64,000 nt of DNA from Endomychus coccineus (taxonomy: Eukaryota > Arthropoda > Insecta > Coleoptera > Endomychidae): the NCBI GenBank assembly GCA_958510875.1, contig OY294067.1, positions 280,879,242 to 280,943,241 of the forward strand. Reading direction: 5' to 3'. A program made the position numbers and the translations under genes. The notes under the pieces are model-generated. The model saw only the letters and a list, made by a program, of their open reading frames with translations, was not told where the DNA came from and ran no database searches. Below are positions 31,555 to 42,472 of the stretch, in pieces; the first letter of the stretch is position 1, and every line of letters starts with the position of its first letter.

Positions 31555-31734
31555 AGAATAAAACTCAAATTTTACACAAAACTTTTAACATTTAATTTAA
31601 AAATGCTGACAAATTGTTTCACCACACTGTGGCATTTTCAAAGCAAGGAGTTATCAACTCTGTTGTCAACAACAATTTGTCAGCATTTTTAAATTAAATG
31701 TTAAAAGTTTTGTGTAAAATTTGAGTTTTATTCT
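31555..31734. repeat. Perfect 64-bp-arm inverted repeat with 52-nt loop
   Basis: 31555-31618 is the exact reverse complement of 31671-31734 (starts agaataaaactcaaatttta). The loop holds caccacactgtggca and gagttatcaactc, themselves small dyads. The phrase tttcaccacactgtggc resembles the terminal repeat of PLE lineage C (tttcatcacacggtggct at 33058), so this may be two head-to-head terminal-repeat pieces. No coding sequence is attached. Confidence 0.9.
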
Positions 31735-32980
31735 ACCATTCTGTTTAATTCTAAATGGGAGTTATCTTTACTTAATGGGATATTAACTAATCTATGTATC
31801 CTAGTTATATACTGCTAACTTGTGTGAATGTAAAGGAGTGTTGTATATCTGTGTGAGCGAAAGAATGGTTATTATTTGTACACTTGCTTCACTAATAGTA
31901 ACTGAATCCATCCCACCTTCGTCAATAATTTTGTCTATGATCATTATTTGACAAAATAATGTGTTCACAGTTCGACTTTTGAAAATCCAGCGTGTAGGAA
32001 CAACAAAAAAAAGCTTGAAAATGACTGCAAATTTGAAAGGAAATTTTTACTTTTTTATTGCATTGTGCCGCTCGTTCAATAATTAAATTAAATTGATACG
32101 CGTAACAGTGTATATAATGTGAATTGAATTCACACACTCTATACTATAAAGGCAAGACGTTTACTGGAGATACGCCGCAGTGTGCCCCAAACCGACGACG
32201 GTATAAGCGCGTATGGCGAAGATAACCGTAGTCAGCCGAATCATACTTGAAATAGGTATACTTCAGAACGTTCTACGGACCACAGTTTTGAGCGTTAGCA
32301 TTGCATGCGCCTGACGTGAAGAATAAAATATTGCACTGAATTGCATGCGAATTTCTTTCTGTTTATGATGGTGTGATGACTGTTATGCCTTGTACGTAGA
32401 CCAAAATGGACGTAGTTTCAGTAAGGTTCCACAAAGTAACAAGCTAAAAAAATAGGACGTGTAAGGTTCCACGAGTATATCAGAAAACATAGGACTCTAA
32501 TTACGCAAATTACCTATTGGAACACAATTCCACCCTCTATACACTTGTCAACAGTTTCACAACCCTCACCTAAGTCATTGTCATTGATTCGTAATATTTA
32601 AGGACATATTTTACATTTAGCTCCTAGGATGTTATTATGGCGAATGCGCTAGGTCAAGAGTTGGGTTTAGATATTTTATTCATACAAACAAAAGTTCGGC
32701 ATGCCCAGCCCTGTTCTACCAACCTCCCTGAAGACTGACATACGTTCACCATGAAAGTGTAATGTCGTCGAAAAGAAGTTCTTTTTTTATCAACTTACGT
32801 CTCCTGATACAAGAAACAGCTTTAAAAAATGCAGTCATTTTGATGTAATTCCTGGATAAGCGTTGGCGTTTGACATTTCAGTATTTGATGATTTCTAGAA
32901 GTACGTTTTATCAAAAATAATTATTAAATATACATGCCATTTACAGTGAGGGCTTCAATCCCAAGCTTCGCCAAAGACAA
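31735..32980. other. No recognisable gene
   Basis: A GC-richer patch at 32150-32340 opens with ctctatactataaaggcaag, faintly like a rolling-circle transposon 5' end, but there is no supporting structure. Otherwise there is nothing. Confidence 0.4.
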
Positions 32981-32984
32981 AATC

Positions 32985-34095
32985 GATGTTTTTATAATAA
33001 ATAAACTTGTAATAAATTTTCACAAACTTCGTTTTTATCAAAAAAACGCAATATGTTTCATCACACGGTGGCTTTATCGAACAATCTATACCCCAAAATT
33101 AAATTCACGGTTGAAGTAGAAGTTAATCAAACTATTAACTTTTTGGACTTATAACCATAACTAAATTAAATAATAAACATTCCTTTTCAATATATCATAA
33201 GCCTTCAGATGCGAACATTATTATCCACAACAATTTGAACCACCCCATACAACATAAGGTGGCTGCTCTTCAAAGCATGATACATAGACTTGTCACTATC
33301 CCCATGTCAGAATTAAATTATCATAAGGAATTTTCAATTATAAGACAGATATCAACTAATAACTGCTATAACGAAAATATTGTGTTCCTCAAGAAAATAG
33401 ATTATAATGAAGCAATGAAGTTAGTTTACCCTAGTACAGTTAAGATTAATAATTATAGATCAATAATGTTTGTAGGTAAATTTTCTGATAATGTATGCAA
33501 TTTACTTAAAAAACACGATGTTACCACATTTTTTAGATCAAATAATACGGTAGGCAGGTATATTAAAAATAACAAAGGTAAGAATAAAAAAGATCAAGAA
33601 TGAGGAGTATACAAGGTAGAGTGTGAAGATTGTGATAAATTCTATATAGGCAAGACAGGAAGATCTTTCAAAACTAGAATTAAAGAACATTTTAATTTGG
33701 GCAAAGGAGATTCAAAAGTCGTAAACCAAATTAACGAAACTGATCATAATTTCAAAGATGATTTTGAGGTTCTCCATAAGTCAGTTAAAAGTAGAGTATT
33801 AAACAGCTTGGAGAAAATTGAAATTAATAAGTTTAAAAATACAGGAAACCTTTTAAATGATCAGAAAGACTTTAGCAATTCTCCATTATTAAATTTATTT
33901 GTCAGTAACTCTTATCCTACTGTACACGTACCTCACTCATCTCCTCCTCCTTAATTTTAAAATTTATGGAATAAACCATAGTTTGTACAACCATTGTTTG
34001 ATCAAGCCACCGTGTGGTGAAACATGTCAAGTTTTGTTTAATAAAAACGAAGTTTGTGAAAATTTATTAAAAGTGTATTTTTTATCAAAACTATA
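32985..34095 (+). mobile_element. Penelope-like element, lineage C, bounded by inverted terminal-repeat pieces
   Basis: The segment 32985-33085 (aaacttgtaataaattttcac, aaacttcgtttttatcaaaa, cacacggtggctttatc) is repeated in reverse complement at about 33995-34095. Between them is a partial PLE ORF on the plus strand. A third copy of the terminal piece lies at 56240-56345. Inverted terminal-repeat fragments flanking a truncated body are a known feature of Penelope insertions. Confidence 0.75.
33095..33955 (+). pseudogene. PLE lineage C: end of RT and GIY-YIG endonuclease
   Basis: The plus strand reads KFTVEVEVNQTINFLDL, a stop, TKLNNKHSFSIYHKPSDA and NIIIHNNLNHPIQHKVAALQ (RT motif E and thumb start), then SMIHRLVTIPMSELNYHKEF and KLVYPSTVKINNYRSIMFVG, then a TGA in place of the serine before GVYKVECEDCDKFYIGKTGR and SFKTRIKEHFNLGKG. 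GVY...FYIGKTGR..KTR..EH is a complete GIY-YIG core including the conserved Arg and a downstream His. Only two stops interrupt about 280 codons, so the copy is fairly young; the RT palm and fingers are missing. Confidence 0.85.
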
Positions 34096-34099
34096 GATA

Positions 34100-35210
34100 A
34101 GAATTTTCAACAAGGAAGCACCAAAACCATCCAAAGTTTTTATATTGTATTATCTGGGACCATGTTATTGAGCGTGCTACATGAGTTCAAATATGGTCTT
34201 GCTCCCTTTGATTACAAGATTTTTTGTCTAATGTGGCATATCATAGACTTGAAGAGCCAGCCGAACTAGAAGATCAACAGTATTGGAGGTGAAAGGTGTG
34301 ACGTGTTATCTTCTCCCTGAATTCTATAACAATGTTATGGATTTCAATATAAATTTCGACATGCAATATATTTCACAAATTATAATAAACTAATTATATT
34401 AATCAAAATCACATACTGATGAAGATAATTACTGAATATTATTCTGATTTGACTGATTTTAATATCATCAAAAACAATAATCACAATTTTCAATAGATGA
34501 TTAATGAAAATAATAATAATACACTCTCTTATTTGTATGTATACAGAGATTCCGAATATTTTTACAGATGAAGATAACAAAACCTAATTTTTAGTGTAAG
34601 TTTTCTAGCTATCATAAACTCCTTGAGGGAAATTTGCTTTCATATACAGGGTCTTTTTTAAGTTGAATTTTTGGTTTGAGTAGGTTGCAGAAAATTGAAA
34701 ACTAATGAAAAACACCTACCTTTTGTCTGTCACAAACTATTCATTCTGGAACAGTAGTAAAAAGAATGTTTTGTGATCGACGAATAGACATTAGAATAAA
34801 TAGAACAATGATGCACAAATAAATAGCTTAACAGGTACATAGGAACTAAAAAATGTTCAACGATCAATAACTTTGTTACTTTCTCTTTGTTTTAACTAGT
34901 CTTTTATGCTGTTATAAAATAAAACTCATTCTACACCGAAAGGAAACTGAAGGTGACCGACTACCAAAAGATATTGCACCTCATCACCTTCACCATCACT
35001 CCGCGCGTAAGGAGAGTATGACATTCCACAAATACACGCTGTTCACGTTAAGACAGAAATATCGTCATAGCTCAAGGTCAGCCATTGTTGTCAGGTTGAG
35101 CAGGTTTTCAATAAACTGTGTTACAAACAAATTTATGGGTTCTTCACTTATTATATCAAATTATTAATACAAGTTATTTGTAATTTCAAATGTAAGAAAC
35201 AAACTGTTGT
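34100..35210. other. No recognisable gene
   Basis: AT-rich, no convincing frame. A locally GC-richer segment near 34970-35110 gives no recognisable product. Confidence 0.4.
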
Positions 35211-35211
35211 A

Positions 35212-35735
35212 GTGTTTGCCATAAAGAAAAATAAAGACCTGAAAAATTAAATAAGGAATGATATATTTGGCCAAAACTTATATTATTTCTCAACATAATT
35301 TCCTTGTAGCCCGATACACTCCATCCAACGTTTTTCTTAATTTTTCGATCCCTTCAAAATAATACGTTTTCGTCAATCCTTCAAAATAGGCGTTTGTTGC
35401 AGCGATGACCTCATCGTTAGAGCCGAATCTCTTTCCGCCGATGAATTTCATCAAGTTTGGAAATAGGCAAGAGACCAAATTTGGAGAATATGGTGGATGA
35501 CGAACCAATTCGTAGCGCAATTCATGCAATTTTGCCATTGCGACTGCGAACCTGTGCCCCGGTGCGTTGTCCTGGTGGAACAGCACTTTTTTCTTCTCCA
35601 ATTAGGGACACTTTCACCTCAGATCGATCCAACAGCTCTGCATAATATACACCGGTGATCGTTTTGCCATTTCAAGGTAATCGATATGGACGATACTGTG
35701 GGATTTCAAAAAACTGTCACCATGACTATGAGTTT
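35212..35735 (-). pseudogene. Mariner transposase C-terminal remnant (copy 2)
   Basis: Minus-strand reading gives EKKKVLFHQDNAPGHRFAVA (second aspartate), MAKLHELRYELVRHPPYSPN and LFPNLMKFIGGKRFGS, then the C-terminus. In the third-aspartate block the usual PDLAPCDF has become PNLVSCLF, so the catalytic residue is lost. The region upstream (35640-35735) covers the VHIDY-type block out of frame. The left end ataaagacctgaaaaattaa lacks the gagggcaagg tip. Confidence 0.85.
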
Positions 35736-35744
35736 CCCTACGTT

Positions 35745-37560
35745 TAAACAACTCTAGGCAAGATAAATTATCTAATAGAGCCTGCTAGGAAAATCTAATA
35801 GATTGATAATTACCATGAGCTTTGAAGGCTAAATATCTTAAGAAACGCCGATTCACGAGCTCTATTTTGTTAATAAAAATTTTCACACAACTGAAGCATA
35901 TTCGAGCTCAAAACGAACAAATGATTTGTATAATATTATTATTGAAGCACTATTATTTAATAGGCAGCAATTCCGGATGATAAAGCTCAGCATTCTGTAG
36001 GGGCTAGAAAAAATTGATCCAATGCAAATAACAAATTCACGTGAAACAAAACTCCCAAGTATCTAAAACTATAGGAACGAGCAAGGGCTTTGTCCACAAG
36101 TTTGTAATTGTATATAATAGGCAATTTCTTTGGTGAGAGTCATTGCAGTGCACTTACTAATACTAAGCTCAAGATGATTGATTACACAGCAAATAGTGAG
36201 TGCGTCCAAGGCATGCTACAGTGAGATACAACATAAAGAATGCTTTACTGCCGAGTAAAGTTATAAGTCGTCTGCGTGAAGAAGAAAACAACAGATAAAT
36301 AAAGAAGAAATGTCGTTGATAAATAAGTTGAATAGGAGTGGTCCAAGTACTGACCCTTGAGGTACACCTGAGTTGGCATGGAATGAATACGATTTGAAAT
36401 CTCTATACCTCTATACCTCTATTCAATAAAATGATGTGATCCATTTTATCAAATGCCTTAGCAAAATCGAGGTAGATACAATCAACCTGGACACCCTCAT
36501 AAATTATATCAGCCAAGTATCAACTGTAGCAACCTAAGTTAGTAACAGTTGATCTGCCAGGCATGAACCCATGCTGCTCTGGAAATATCTGTAGTTTTAC
36601 ATGATTAAGAGTGACATCATATAAGATATATTCAAATATTTTGCAGAAGTTATTGATGTTGGCAATTGGGCGATAATTAGTAACCTCGTGTCTATTACCT
36701 TGTTTAAAAACCAGTACTAATTTTGAAACTTTCCACAGATCCGGAAAAGTATGCGATTTTAAGGCTAATGAATATATAAATGCCAGTGGAGCTGCGAATA
36801 TATTGATGCAATCTTTTACGAAAAAAGCAGGAATTTGATCTAGATCCTTCGTATGACTGGCTTAAGTTTTTTAGTAACTTGAATCACTTCAGAGGGATTA
36901 ACAATTAATTGAAAGAGATAGAATATTATTATTGAAACTAATAAAGTTATCCCAAGGTTTATCAGCAGTTCAATTAGAGTCAATATAGACACTTTGGAAG
37001 TACTTTGCAAAGACATTAACAATATCATGAGGACTAGAGTAGCTAAGATTATTAAATCAAACGTGTTACGGAATAGAACTGCTTTTATTTTTGTTATGTA
37101 AAAATGGCCAGAAAGATATGGAATTACAATTTATGTTATTTTCATTTTTGATATATAGAAACTAAATAAACAGGCACTATCGGTTTTGATTGCATTATAA
37201 TCATCCAGTTTAGCATCTTTTTTGTATTTACGCCAATATAATTTTTCGTAAGTCTGATATTCCTTATTATGTTAGACGTGGACCAAGGTGGAATCTCCTT
37301 TTTTTTCTTATGGAACGCATATTTTTAGCAAATTGCTAAGACGTTCATAGAACAATTGTACTGCGACATTAATATTGCTTATCATATCATAATAGTCTTT
37401 GGACAACAAGTCGGAGCTGCTCAAAGGACAAAGTATTTCTTTGCTATATCGAGGTACATCTCATGTGAAAATTTCATATAAACTGCTTGAATAATATTGG
37501 GTGTTGTGATATTCATTTAAATGTGATCGGTAGTTTAAATCGTCGAACATCATCAGTACA
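35745..37560 (-). pseudogene. Non-LTR retrotransposon reverse transcriptase (CR1/jockey-like)
   Basis: On the minus strand, broken frames read in order: NVAVQLFYERLSNLLK (end of the endonuclease-RT linker), EYQTYEKLYWRKYKK, SSPHDIVNVFAKYFQSV, PAFFVKDCINIFAAPLAFIY, FPDLWKVSKLVLVFKQGN, EVTNYRPIANINNFCKIFEY, PEQHGFMPGRST, VDCIYLDFAKAFDK (motif A), HANSGVPQGSVLGPLLFNLF (motif B), a motif C read as LHADDL with the F changed, then LELSISKCTAMTLTK and FELEYASVVW. This is the full RT order of CR1/jockey-type elements. Numerous stops show it is old. No RNase H or poly(A) tail was recognised. Confidence 0.85.
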
Positions 37561-38460
37561 GAACACCGATGAATCGAAAATACATAACTTCTAAAGCAAT
37601 CAGAATGTTATGGGAACTACTAATATTAATAACACAAACTTATTTTCATAAGAGTACTGGTCTGTAAACATTCGTTCATAGATTAGTTTCCTGTTCAAAT
37701 CAATCGCCCGTTTCAAACGTCACATTCCATGTAACATTTCCAACATTCTGCTAGAACATCATATCAAAAGAAATAATTTTTATCAATTTAAAGTACACCG
37801 TTTTTATTGTCGGTTCTTCTGACTGATGTGGAGCCAATTTTTTATAACGATAAAATCTAAAGGTTATAAATTATCTGTGACTTGTTAAAGTCGGCTAACG
37901 GCCAAGTAGCACAGACCATTTTAATAATCGCTAAGGGCTCTAGATCTTTCGTTGACCAATAACTACTAATTTATATTTTATGACAGATTCGGCCGCTTTT
38001 ATTCGGAGTCGCTATTAAATCGTAAATTTTAATTGCTTCCATATAATATATCAACCATCGAGAACATTGGATCCATTGTTTACATTATATTGTCTATTCA
38101 TGTAAATTTATCTGAGAACATTACTTACCGTGAATTAAATATAGGTATGGAGAAAATTTGTCATTATACGTTTCAGGTTATGTGTATTCATAGCATACTG
38201 GAAATTACAGGTTGGAAACATCGAAATATGACGTTAGAGAGGTTATACTCTTATAAACCCTTATTTGAGCTCACCTAAGGGACAGGTACAAAATATGATT
38301 TCCCACAAGAAAGAGGTATAACTCTGTTAAATTAGAATATTTATCACCTGCGACACGCAATGCCGGCCACGCACCATTAAAGCTCTTCTATTATCTGTTG
38401 ATGATCACTTTTAAGTTTGTACTCAGCTTTCATGCCTTGTATTATGAAGGGTATTGGTTA
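37561..38460. other. No recognisable gene
   Basis: AT-rich. The 81-codon plus frame at 38033-38278 matches nothing I know. Confidence 0.4.
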
Positions 38461-38512
38461 CATACACACGAACGCACATACGCACGCACACACACACACA
38501 CACGCACGCAGA
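38461..38512. repeat. CA-rich microsatellite
   Basis: An imperfect (AC)n tract, including cgcacacacacacacacacac and interspersed ACGC units. It is a simple repeat with no apparent association other than lying about 115 bp before a mariner end. Confidence 0.9.
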
Positions 38513-38627
38513 CATCATCTCAAAAATAGTCTAGATAGATTCAAAAAGGCTTAAAACGGATATTTCAGCGGAAATCCGAAATTTTTTTTTATGCTGATTA
38601 CAATACATCCTTTTATACTAACGTATA

Positions 38628-39440
38628 CGAGGGCAAGGAGAAAGTACCTGAAAAATGAAACAAGAAATATATCATTTGGTCAAAACATAATCTCCTTGTA
38701 GCCCGATACACTTCGTCAAACGTTTTCTAATATTTTGATCCCTCCCAGCTAATATGATTTCTTCAATTTTTTAAAATAGGCGTTTGTTTCAGCGATGACC
38801 TCATCGTTAGAGCCAAATCTCTTTCCGCCGAACCATTTCTTCAAGATTGGAAATAGATAAAAATCGCAATCTAGAGAATATGGTGGATGACGAACCAATT
38901 CTTAGCGCATTTCATGCGATTTGGCCATTGCGACTGCGGACCTGTGCACCGGTGTGTTGTCCTGGTGGAAGAGCACTTTTTTATTTGCCAAATGCGGCCG
39001 CTTTCGCTTCAAATCGGCGTCGAATCGATCCACCAGCTATGCATAATATACGCCGGTGATCGTTTTGCGCTTTTCAAGCTAATCGATATGGACGATACCG
39101 CGTGCATCACAAAAAACTGTCGCCAAGACTTTGTTGGCCGAATTTGGCCTATTTGGATACATGTTTCGTCCAAGCGCAAAAAGTCCTTCTTGTCGCGCTT
39201 GAACATCGCGAAACCCTCCTTTGAAGTTGTCACACGGTCGTGCTTGTTGTCAACAGAGAGCAAATGCGGCAACCATCTTGCAGATAGCCTTCTCATATTC
39301 AAAAATGTATGCAAAATGTCAGCAATCTCGTGCACTTTAACTCGCCGATCGTCCAGTATCATACCATGGACTTCATTGACGATTCCTGGCGTTGTAACCT
39401 CGATTGCACGACCAAAACGTTTCGGTTTGTGATCATACTA
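38628..39440 (-). pseudogene. Mariner transposon remnant (copy 3), N-terminal part better preserved
   Basis: The right terminal repeat cgagggcaaggagaaagtac follows TA at 38626. Minus-strand reading from 39430: PKRFGRAIEVTTPGIVNEVH, GMILDDRRVKVHEIADILHT (linker after the helix-turn-helix), RWLPHLLSVDNKHDRVTTSK, LRLDETCIQIGQIRPTKSW (first aspartate, DETC), then broken RRFEAKAAAFG... and FPILKKWFGGKRFGS. The first helix-turn-helix and the left terminal repeat are missing. It overlaps in content with copies at 28338, 35212 and 56963, all on the same strand. Confidence 0.85.
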
Positions 39441-39714
39441 TCACAACGAAAATCTGGTGAAAATTGGTGGACTTACTATAAATTGAAGTACGTTGTCATT
39501 ATCTGGTTTTGGATGATCCGTTGTTCCTCCTTTAATTTGAAATTTAATTTTTTGTAAGGTACATGGTCAGTCATGGCTTGCTTAGAATAACCGCTACATT
39601 GCACGTACTCCTGTAATTTTTATTAAAAATCAAGTAGGCAAACGTCGAATACCTTTTGCATTAGACAAACGTCTAAAATATCCTACATTAGTTCTTGTGA
39701 CCCGTTTAGCTTTT

Positions 39715-40231
39715 TCTAAGAATATGCAATGCCAGTGTTCGCTAACGAAGAATTAGCCGATATCCGTTTTATGTATGGCTTCTGAAACGGAAATGCAAAT
39801 GCAGCTGGACGAGAATATCGGAGAAGGTATCCGATCCGAGTAGGCGTCTTCGTCCGGTGCAAATGTTCCTGAGAATCCATGGAAATCGTCGAGAACGAGG
39901 TAGTCCTGAACATCAGAGCTACCATGATATCATAGCAGAACGGAGCTCCCCCCCATTATGATCGAAACGTCCCCAGATATTTGGGGAAACATGGATTGGT
40001 CGGGTAGCAATAGTTTCCTGGCCTGCCAAGACACCCGACCTAACACCTTTCAATTTTTTTGCCTGGGGTTTCATGGAAGCGGATGTTTAGAAGAACCAAA
40101 TTCACACAGAGGAAGAACTGATGCAACATATCATTGAGAAAAATGAGCTATGCGGGACGGAAAGAGAGATTAGGCGAAGAGCGCGGACATATTTACGTCA
40201 ACATGGTGGCTACTTCGAGCAAATTTTGTAA
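39715..40231 (+). pseudogene. IS630-like transposase with DUF4817-type N-terminus, internally deleted
   Basis: The plus strand reads PVFANEELADIRFMYGF, stop, NGNANAAGREYRRRYPIRVG (the DUF4817 helix-turn-helix seen in many insect transposons), then jumps to QNGAPPHYDRNVPRYLGKHG, where the usual QQDGAPPHYD second aspartate has become N, and after a shift PAKTPDLTPFNFFAWGFME with the third aspartate, ELMQHIIEKNEL and LRQHGGYFEQIL, stop. The first aspartate region is deleted. It differs from the elements at 1440 and 12389. Confidence 0.75.
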
Positions 40232-40596
40232 TTCGTGCTACTTCTCATTGCTATTGTTACTGTCAAAATAGTATAAGTATACACATATATACACTACGGG
40301 TGTCTTATAACTTGCTTTACAACTTCTCTACAAGCAAAATTAGGAATAACAGTAAACTTAGTATTTCACAAACCTTGATGTTGAGTTACATTTAACACAA
40401 TTTCTACGCTATTGCATGTGCAATAAAAAAAAGTTGTATACTATTCTGAAGCTTGAACTTTGGCTATATTTTGACAACAGTTATTTTCCATAGTTGTCTT
40501 GAGTATTTGACGCTTGAATTTTCACAACTTCATAAAATAACAGGTGACATCCAAATGTTATGTCCTAAAAATAATAACATAAAAATGATAACATTT

Positions 40597-42464
40597 CAGT
40601 GGCGGCTCCTCGAAGGAGGCTAAGGAGGCTCAGCCTCTTCACCAATTTATCTTAATGATCATTCTCCATTTTATTTCCTGTTTCTCTGATAATTTTTAAA
40701 ATTTTACAATTAATTCCTCGTTCTCAGTAGTTATTTTAAATCTGGCAACAGTGCCCTGAGGCTAGACTCTATATATATCTCAAACGCTGAGCATGTGTTG
40801 TTCAACGCAGTTGCCGTTTTTCCGACCAGTCCGAACGCCAACTGAGTAAATCAGCGAAAACGGCAACACCCTCTGGAGGCTAGCCTGCGGCAGCCGCTAG
40901 CAATCTATGACATACGAGACGTGCGTTCTGCCGACTGCTGAGTAGGTCAGTCAGTGCTTGTTTGTTTATGTGTTGTCACGCCAAGTAAGGTTAGATTGTT
41001 GTCTGTTGTAAATTTAAAATGAGTGCTAGTGAGTTAGTTGCTGCCTTTTAGAAAATCTATTTAGTGAATTAACATATGATAAAAGTGTTTCTTTTAAATA
41101 AACGGCCTTTACCGGATTTGAAAGGATTAGTAATGTCAGGTAACTATCAAAATCGATCATTTAATACTAATAGTAGTATTGACAAGACGAAGTTTGGAAA
41201 AAAATCATTGATTTCCCTGTAATGCTCCAACTCGATGGAATTTTACACGTGCAGTATTTACCATCCATAAAAATAAAGACAAATTAATTGAAACATTTGA
41301 TTTTGTATTAAACAGTGATGACTTTTCAACAGATCAGGTTTCATTAAATGCTGCTGTTGGTTTAAAATCTTATTTAGAAAATGAAGAATTTTTGTTTTTT
41401 CTTGATAATTTTAAATTAAGATTTGAACAAACTGATCTTATTTTTCAAATTTTACAACATAAATTCAAAAGATCGTTTGAAACATCTCATTGGAAAAATT
41501 TCAAGTTTCCGTAATACAGAATTTCATTTTAATATTTTATTTGAAAATTTTTCAACTGATGAGGCTCCTCCCGCGAGAAAGAGGAAAACATATAATTTGG
41601 CAGACAAGAAACTACATTAAGTATAAACAACTTTTTTATGAAATTTTAGATACTATTAAAGGTCAAATTGAGATTCGATTTTCCGATTTACATGAATTGA
41701 AGTTTTTTGACTTGACGAATAGAAGATTTTTCGAATCTTTTTCAAAAGAGTTCCCCAATACACTTTAAGATAACTTAGTTCTAAAATATAAATTTTTTGA
41801 TAAAATAGCACGGCACAATGAATTATGCGTTATATACTCGGATAAGATATTTTAGGCCAGTATGACAGTCACGCCGATGTGATAAAATATATGAAAGACA
41901 ATGATTTGCAACAAGTTTTACCTCAGTTTTATAAACTACTTTGTTTGACAGTCACCATTTCTGTCACGTCGGCATCGGTGGAGAGATCATTTTCTACTCT
42001 CAAACGAATTAAAACTTACATGCCAAATACAATGGGCCAAAATCGTTTATACAATGCTAGTTTAATATCTATTGAAAAAGATTTAGTAAAACACTTAAAA
42101 CAAAATGATACGTTTTTTGATAATATTATTGATCATTTTTCGCAAACTAAAGACCGTAGAATTCCGTTAATATATAAAAAAGTTAATAAAATTAATTAAA
42201 AAAAACAAAATATGAAAAATTCCAAAAAAGAGAAAAAATATTAAAAATCAAAAAAAAATAAAAGACAAAAAACGAACAAAAAAATTTTTTGCCAAGCGAA
42301 ACTCTATACCTCCACATTGGTTATTGCTGGGTAACAATTAATTTTGTCACTGAAGTAGCTGGTACGGTCGCTGTGCAAAGGTTAAAAGGCTGTGAATAGA
42401 GTATATTTTTACAAAAACGTTTTATGTCCAGCCTCCTCTCTCAAAAATTCACGAGGCGCCACTG
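40597..42464 (+). mobile_element. hAT element (ZMYM1-like), sister of 20340-22249, perfect 8-bp TSD
   Basis: Ends CAGTGGCGGCTCCTCGAAGG at 40597 and gaggcgccactg at 42464; duplication TAACATTT at 40589-40596 and 42465-42472, exact. Length 1868 bp. The 5' 400 bp (tctggcaacagtgccctgag and following) and the coding part match the copy at 20340 closely. Both lack the transposase N-terminus and enter the coding sequence at nearly the same place, so they look like products of one non-autonomous master copy. Confidence 0.93.
41225..42200 (+). pseudogene. hAT transposase C-terminal half (in 40597-42464)
   Basis: Enters with PTRWNFTRAVFTIHKNKDK, then LNSDDFSTDQVSLNAA, LKHLIGKISSFRNTEF, RKRKTYNLADKKLH, FSDLHELKFFDLTNRRFFES, VLPQFYKLLCLTVTISVTSA, SVERSFSTLKRIKTYMPNTM, GQNRLYNASLISIEKDLVKH and a normal stop after KKVNKIN. 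The TRW motif is present here but not in the sister copy. Three or four frame changes (about 41460, 41620, 41770, 41870) interrupt it. The last 106 codons are continuous. Confidence 0.8.
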
Positions 42465-42472
42465 TAACATTT

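Noticed and set aside
32150..32340. Helitron 5' end suggested by ctctatactataaaggcaag
   Set aside because: No matching 3' hairpin-CTRR end or helicase sequence nearby; the motif alone is too weak.
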